From: Sorghum bicolor
Taxonomy: Eukaryota; Streptophyta; Magnoliopsida; Poales; Poaceae
Direction of reading: 5' to 3'
Length of the DNA: 64,000 nucleotides
NCBI RefSeq assembly: GCF_000003195.3
Contig: NC_012873.2
Coordinates: 67,775,615-67,839,614, forward strand
Shown: one piece after another, positions 59,201 to 64,000 of the stretch
Numbering within the stretch: position 1 is the first letter of the stretch
Layout of the letters: every line of letters starts with the position of its first letter
Made by a program: the position numbers and the translations under genes
Notes under the pieces: model-generated
The model's input: the letters and a program-made list of their open reading frames with translations, nothing else
Databases searched by the model: none
Told to the model about the DNA's origin: nothing

Positions 59201-60806
59201 TCAGTAGTAAGCTGGTGATCGTGAGTGAATTGAAGAAGCCTCGATCGGCGGCTTGGTCACCTCGGCTTCCCAGTCGGTCCTCCAGATGAGGAGCAGCAGG
59301 ATAGCCGTCTGCAGCGCAGTCCCGCAGAGCATGCCGGCCCAGATCCCCGGAGCGCCCAACCGGAGGAGGTAGCCCAGGCAGAAGCCGAGCGGCAAACCCA
59401 GGGCGTAGTAGCAGCCGAGGTTGATGTAGGCCACCAGCGCCTGCCAGCCGCCGCCGATGGCCACCCCGGAGATCACCGGCTGCACGCTGTTGAGCACCAT
59501 GGTGGCCGCCAGCAGGTGCGCCACTTTCCCCACGGCCGCCTGCATGTCCCGGTCGCCCGTGAAGAGCACCGCGAAGCTGTTGCGGTACGCCAGCACCAGC
59601 GCCATGGCCACCAGCCCCATGGCCAGCGACTGCGCCACCACCGCCGCCACCGCGTGCTTGGCGGCGCGAGCCCGGCCGGACCCCAGCTCGTTGGACACGC
59701 GCACGCTGATCGCCGCGTTCAGACCGATGAAGAGCATCGCCTCCCAGCCGTTGACGTTCAAGCTGCAGTGCAGGAATCCAGAATGCATGGAATGGATCCA
59801 TCAGAGAACGACGATCGAATTGATGCGATAAAGAGCACCGCCACCGCATTATTCCGTACCATATGGACACGGATCCCACGGCGATCTCGGCGTCGTCGAG
59901 TCGGCCGGTGAGGACGACGAGCACCGTCATGTACCAGACCTCGAGGCAGAGCATGACGGCGGAGGCGAGGGAGAGCCTGGCGAACGGCCAGAGCCCCCGG
60001 AGCGCGTCCCACGAGAGGCCGTCCCACCCTCTTCCCCTGCATCGCCGCGTCACGTAGGCCACCTGCGCCAGCGCGACGACCCACGACGTGACGTCGTAGG
60101 CGGCGGCGGCCCCGCGGAGTCCCCACCCGAGGACGGGGACGAAGAGCGCCAGCATGGCGACGTGCGCGGCCAGCGCGGCGGCGCCGATCCACGCCAGCGC
60201 CCCGACCTCGCCCTGCGCCTGCAGGAGCTTCTGCGTCGGGAACGCCAGCGGCAGCGACAGGAGCTGCGGGAGCGTGCGCAGCGTGAAGTCCCCCGCCGCC
60301 GCGGCAACCGCCTCGTCCTGCCCCAGCGCGCGCAGGATGGGCGCCGCCAGGAGGTAGAGCGGCGAGAGGAGGAGCGCGGACGCGGCGAGGATGACGACGG
60401 AGCGCTGCGCGTAGACGCCTAGCAGGTGGAGGTGCCCCGCGCCGTAGGCCTGCCCGCACAGCGTCTCCAGCGCGCTGGCCATCCCGAGGAGGAAGCCGAA
60501 GGAGAAGGTGGAGACGACGGAGAGGCCCACGGCGGCCGCCGACAGCTCCAGGTTGCCCAGGCGGCCCGCGAAGAGCTGCGTGGCGGAGTTGATGCCGTAG
60601 AGGCACAGGATGTTGAAGGTGATGGGCGCCGCCATCACCCACAGCCGCTCCGCCTCGACGAGGAAAACCTCCCAAGCCTCCGCCGCCGCCGCGTATGTTA
60701 TTAATCTGCTGCAGCTGCAGGTGGCCACCGCCGCGCTGCTGCCGCTCCGCCGCCTCTTCACCAGCAGCGGCGCCGCCGCCTGCTGTTCCATTAGTAGTAT
60801 TGTCAT
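59201..60806 (-). CDS. MATE/DTX efflux transporter, 2 exons
   Basis: A DETOXIFICATION (DTX) multidrug and toxic compound extrusion transporter, exchanging protons for organic compounds. Exons on the minus strand: 60806-59860 and 59762-59201; phase closes to 502 residues, the usual MATE length. Family motifs: LGNLELSAAAVG, LGMASALETLCGQAYGAG, AFPTQKLLQAQGE, ICLNVNGWEAMLFIGLNAAI (across the splice), SVRVSNELGSGRARAA and VLNSVQPVISGVAIGGGWQA. About twelve hydrophobic helices are seen. The N-terminus is short and charged (LVKRRRSG). An internal in-frame Met (residue 6) is a weaker alternative start. Substrate and membrane (vacuole or plasma membrane) cannot be read from the sequence. A TATATATTAG sequence lies about 15 bp before the ATG and a (TA)n tract about 125 bp upstream. 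Confidence 0.93.
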
Positions 60807-60928
60807 CTCACCGGCCGTCTATATATTAGATGATGGATCTAGCAGCATGCAGCTCGCCGCCGGCGGGCAGCTGCTACTGCTAGATGGATGGATGGATTCT
60901 GCTGGTTGAGGTTGAGGCACCCGGCCGG

Positions 60929-60930
<2 letters not shown>

Positions 60931-60978
<48 letters not shown>
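60931..60978. repeat. (TA)n microsatellite upstream of MATE gene
   Basis: About 48 bp of TA repeats roughly 125 bp before the MATE start codon, within its likely promoter. Confidence 0.95.
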
Positions 60979-60981
<3 letters not shown>

Positions 60982-61439
60982 TAGCTAGCTGTAGACTGTA
61001 GACTGTAGTGGAGTGGAGTAGTCCAAGCAAGGAGGAGTGGGCAGGAGGGCGCGAGTTCCGATGACCGTTGCATCGAGCAGATGCATGCAACGCAGCGCAC
61101 ATGGCCGGCGCCCGGCGTGGGGGTGGGGAATGACGCTGACTGGTGGGTCCAAGGTATACATGACCACACGGAACGGAACAAGAAAAATCAGGAACAGGAC
61201 CTGCCGCCGGCGCCGTAGCGGTGGCGGCACCGGCAGCCATGACGTTGCAGCACGCAGCATGGCTCATGCATGTACAAAACACAAGTTGGTGGCCTGCCTG
61301 ATGGTGTGGAGTGGTACACACATCGGCGCGCACGCACGAGCGTGCATGCACATGCATACACAATATATTCCACTAGATCCCTTTCACGTTCCCTGATTTT
61401 TCACAGCGTCCAGGGGACCTTTTGGATTTAATGATATAA
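60979..61439. promoter_or_regulatory. Upstream region of the MATE gene
   Basis: 5' flank of the minus-strand transporter. It is GC-richer than the surrounding DNA. I see no second gene. Confidence 0.4.
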
Positions 61440-61684
61440 GGCCCTGTTTAGTTCCTACAAATCAAAAAGTTTTCAAGATTTTTTATCACATCAATTCTTG
61501 TGTCACATCACATACATACAGCATTAAATATAGACGAAATCAAAAACTAATTGTACAATTTATCTGTAAATCGCGAGACGAATTTTTTAATCCTAGTTAG
61601 TCCATGATTGGACAATATTTGTCATAAACAAACGAAAATGCTACAATAGTGAAATTTTAAAAAAAATCACATTTAAGCAAGGCC
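61440..61684. mobile_element. GGCCTTGTTTAGTTC-family MITE, TSD TAA
   Basis: 245 bp. The left end is GGCCCTGTTTAGTTCC, the right end is slightly eroded (TTTAAGCAAGGCC), and TAA flanks both sides. Confidence 0.9.
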
Positions 61685-61881
61685 TAAACTTTAGCCATTC
61701 AATATTAAATTACATTAAGGCTTTAAACTTATGACCTAAAGTTAATTTAACTAACCTCACAAAAATTCATTGTTTCATTTTTTTAAAAGAACAGGAGGGG
61801 CAAGGAGCCCCTAATAAATTCATTATTTCATTAATAGATCGCACAGTTGGGCTCAACCTTTCAAAGTTTAACCTTTAATTT

Positions 61882-62996
61882 GGAGCAACTCCAACAACAG
61901 TTTGGGATATTTTGTTTCCTAAATCTTATAGTTTGGTAACTCCCCAAATGTTATAGCAAAGGGAAAAAAAAAGATCAATCTCCAAGAGTTTGCTATAATT
62001 GTCTTGGCAAAATCTAAAGTTAGGCCCACTACTTTTTTTTTTTTTTTTTGCCACGAGAGCAGGCGGTAGCGTTCCTTTCCGCGCGTGTTCTCACGCCAAA
62101 GCGCCGCCGCCGTGACGTACCAATTCCTCGTCACGCTCGCCACCGTGTCCTCCAAGGCGGTGATCAGTACATCAAAGCCAGCCACCGGGAGCAGCAGGTC
62201 TCCAGGAGCCGGTCCTTCTCAGAAACTCCATCGCCAGTTCTGCAGGCATAGCTTGGTTCCATTTCAATGAATCTACAAAAATTAACAAGAATTACTACAA
62301 AAGCAAATAATCCTTGGGTACAGTATCATATAGTACTTCTTACAGCAATAGCAAATTTTTAAAAATAAAAGAAGGATTACACATGAGTTGAACACATGTA
62401 TACACTATCATCTACTACTACAGCAGCAGCAAAAAAGGGATAGCTTCCCGTCGGCCATCACCTGAAACCTATCTGCTACGATCCAGTCGCGGCCATCACC
62501 TGAACTCGTATACCTTCTAAACGATCTACTTGGCCATCACCTGAACCCTATATGATCTACGATCTACTCGGCCATCAGCATGGAACGAACCAAATCTGAA
62601 CCACCATGCCGCAACCCAAACCCTATATGTGAACCATAGCAGTGGAAACGATATTGGATTAATCCATACCTTAACCCTACAGCAGCCGGCGGCATGGTTC
62701 CCAGGCCTGGGATGTTACTGCTGATGCTCAGGCCTTCGTGTGTGGAACGTTGTCGCCTGAAGAACTTCGCGGTCGAGGGAGAAGACTTCGCGCGCGGGGG
62801 AACCCAGTGGCGGCATGCTTCCGACTCACGATGCGCGTGGAGTCACGACGCGCATATATGCGCGCTGACCAAGCAATTTTTCCAAGTTGCTAAAGATGGG
62901 GAGGAGGGATGGGTAACTATTGGAGAGTGTTTTTTTGTTAATTTGCCACAAAATCAAGAATGGGAAGGAGGGATAGCAAACTGTTGGAGGTTGCTC
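61882..62996. mobile_element. Inverted-repeat element, ~1.1 kb (GAGCAACTCCAACA ends)
   Basis: The left end is GGAGCAACTCCAACAACAG and the right end, on the other strand, is AGAGCAACCTCCAACAG, followed by TTTGCTAT on that side. It has the same loose end type as the elements at 21.5 and 33.5 kb. Inside are a poly-T run (about 62032-62049), a short GC-rich coding-like piece (minus 62185-62040) and a ~39 bp tandem repeat. No transposase and no clear target duplication were found. Confidence 0.65.
62453..62590. repeat. ~39 bp tandem repeat inside the 1.1 kb element
   Basis: GGCCATCACCTGAA or its variant occurs at 62453, 62491, 62532 and 62570, spaced 38, 41 and 38 bp, with similar text between (ACGATCTACT). 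Confidence 0.75.
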
Positions 62997-64000
62997 TTAG
63001 TTGACTAAGTTTTAGACCATAGGGAGGTGCGAGGCAAGGGAAGACATACATTTATTAACCGTATCGATATAAAATATATTAATTAACATATCCGGATATG
63101 CAATTGTTGATTTTATTTAAAAACTTGATCGAAATTAAGACATCTTGACTCGTTCCAAATCTCGGAGGGATAGCGCCTAATAAACGTGTCCTCCTATTGA
63201 AGTTCTCACCTTGACATTAGTGCTTACATTTTCTAAGATAGGTTCTAGGAATTTATTTAACTGTGCTACTATTTTAGTGGTAGACATGCCCTTTATTTGA
63301 CAACAAGATGATTATTGTGACCTTATCAATCTTGATTTTTTTTTGTCGTTCCAGCTTCATATATCCTCAAAGAGTATGGTGTGCGTACATATATGCATTT
63401 ATAAGGATGAGTGTACAATCATGTATGTAAGGACGAGCCAACAGTAGAGTAGTGCATGCGGGCGAATTACAATATCACCACTATTGGCAAGACTGGGCGC
63501 GTGCTATCGTCCATGCTATTGCCCATGTGTGCAACAGGGCTCATGGCCATGCTTCAGGTTGTATCATAGGATTTTTTGCTCAACAACTAGATCAACATTT
63601 TACATGTATGAAATCATAGAGTTAGGGGCTACATGGATCTCGCCTCGCCTTACTGTACTTCGGCACGAGCGACAATGAGCTCGCTGAGCCGGGCAAGCCA
63701 ATTTGGCTCTCCTACGGGAGCGCGCAAAATCTTGCTTGTACGGTCTTCTAAAAATCCGGGCAAAAGAACCAAATACCCACTCGCTCGCTCGCTATCCTCA
63801 CTCAATGAGGTGGAATAGTGCTTAGCTCTACATCAAGCAGTACTTCCACGCCACCTATTGTCCTATGTATCATGGGAGAGCATGCCCTGCACAAAAGGAG
63901 CATTGAAGACTATATATGTCTCTATCTTTTGTCTCTCACTGTGCAACCTTACTTCTCGATAATAAAAGTGGTAGCAGGGACTTCTTTTAGACTACGCAAG
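62997..64000. other. Intergenic to window end
   Basis: AT-rich DNA with short frames only. The stretch 63630-63800 is GC-richer and open in one frame (61 codons), but shows no domain. Any gene continuing past 64000 cannot be judged. Confidence 0.5.

Noticed and set aside
1..64000. tRNA, rRNA or organelle insertions
   Set aside because: On reading both strands I saw no tRNA-like arm pattern, rRNA segment or plastid/mitochondrial gene. A covariance-model scan was not possible here and could change this.

Overview
The window is plant nuclear DNA, almost certainly from a panicoid grass. Sorghum bicolor is the best guess, but this is inferred from gene style and repeat type, not from a database match. 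Coding exons are very GC-rich and often intronless or few-exon, the intergenic DNA is AT-rich, and it is full of small inverted-repeat transposons. The most frequent is a ~240 bp element with ends GGCCTTGTTTAGTTC and 3-bp target duplications. There is no sign of a bacterial, organellar or viral region.

Layout. 1-4.1 kb: a five-exon minus-strand gene for an unrecognised conserved-looking protein. 5.1-7.7 kb: six-exon minus-strand deoxyhypusine hydroxylase (eIF5A hypusination). It is divergent from a five-exon Bet1-like SNARE gene at 8.3-11.2 kb, with a short shared promoter. 11-16 kb: intergenic, with a 705 bp inverted-repeat element. 16.7-17.6 kb: AT-hook (AHL) DNA-binding protein with an unclear start codon. 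17.6-24 kb: intergenic, with (TA)n tracts, Stowaway-like elements and a nested inverted-repeat element. 24.2-26.4 kb: a secreted Cys-rich protein gene and a broken tandem copy. 26.5-34.9 kb: transposon-rich, with a decayed Helitron and a Pack-type element carrying pieces of an AP2/ERF gene and a legumain gene. 36.2-38.6 kb: subfamily-II ethylene receptor. 42.1-42.7 kb: SUPERMAN-type C2H2 zinc-finger repressor. 45.0-46.7 kb: CRCK-type receptor-like cytoplasmic kinase. 48.5-50.2 kb: RHB1A-like RING-H2 E3 ligase. 51-57.5 kb: intergenic, with a ~100 bp tandem repeat and a 26-bp-arm inverted repeat. 57.6-58.4 kb: CASP-like membrane protein. 59.2-60.8 kb: MATE transporter. 61-64 kb: two further inverted-repeat elements and no convincing gene.

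The genes do not form one pathway; they are ordinary independent plant genes (translation-factor modification, vesicle fusion, ethylene perception, transcription control, signalling, ubiquitination, transport). Exon boundaries were placed by hand from GT/AG sites, reading-frame phase and family conservation, and phases close correctly for every multi-exon model given. The most interesting points are the two-gene Pack-type element at 33.5-34.2 kb, the AHL gene without an obvious AUG, the ethylene receptor lacking both phosphorelay residues, and the duplicated Cys-rich locus.
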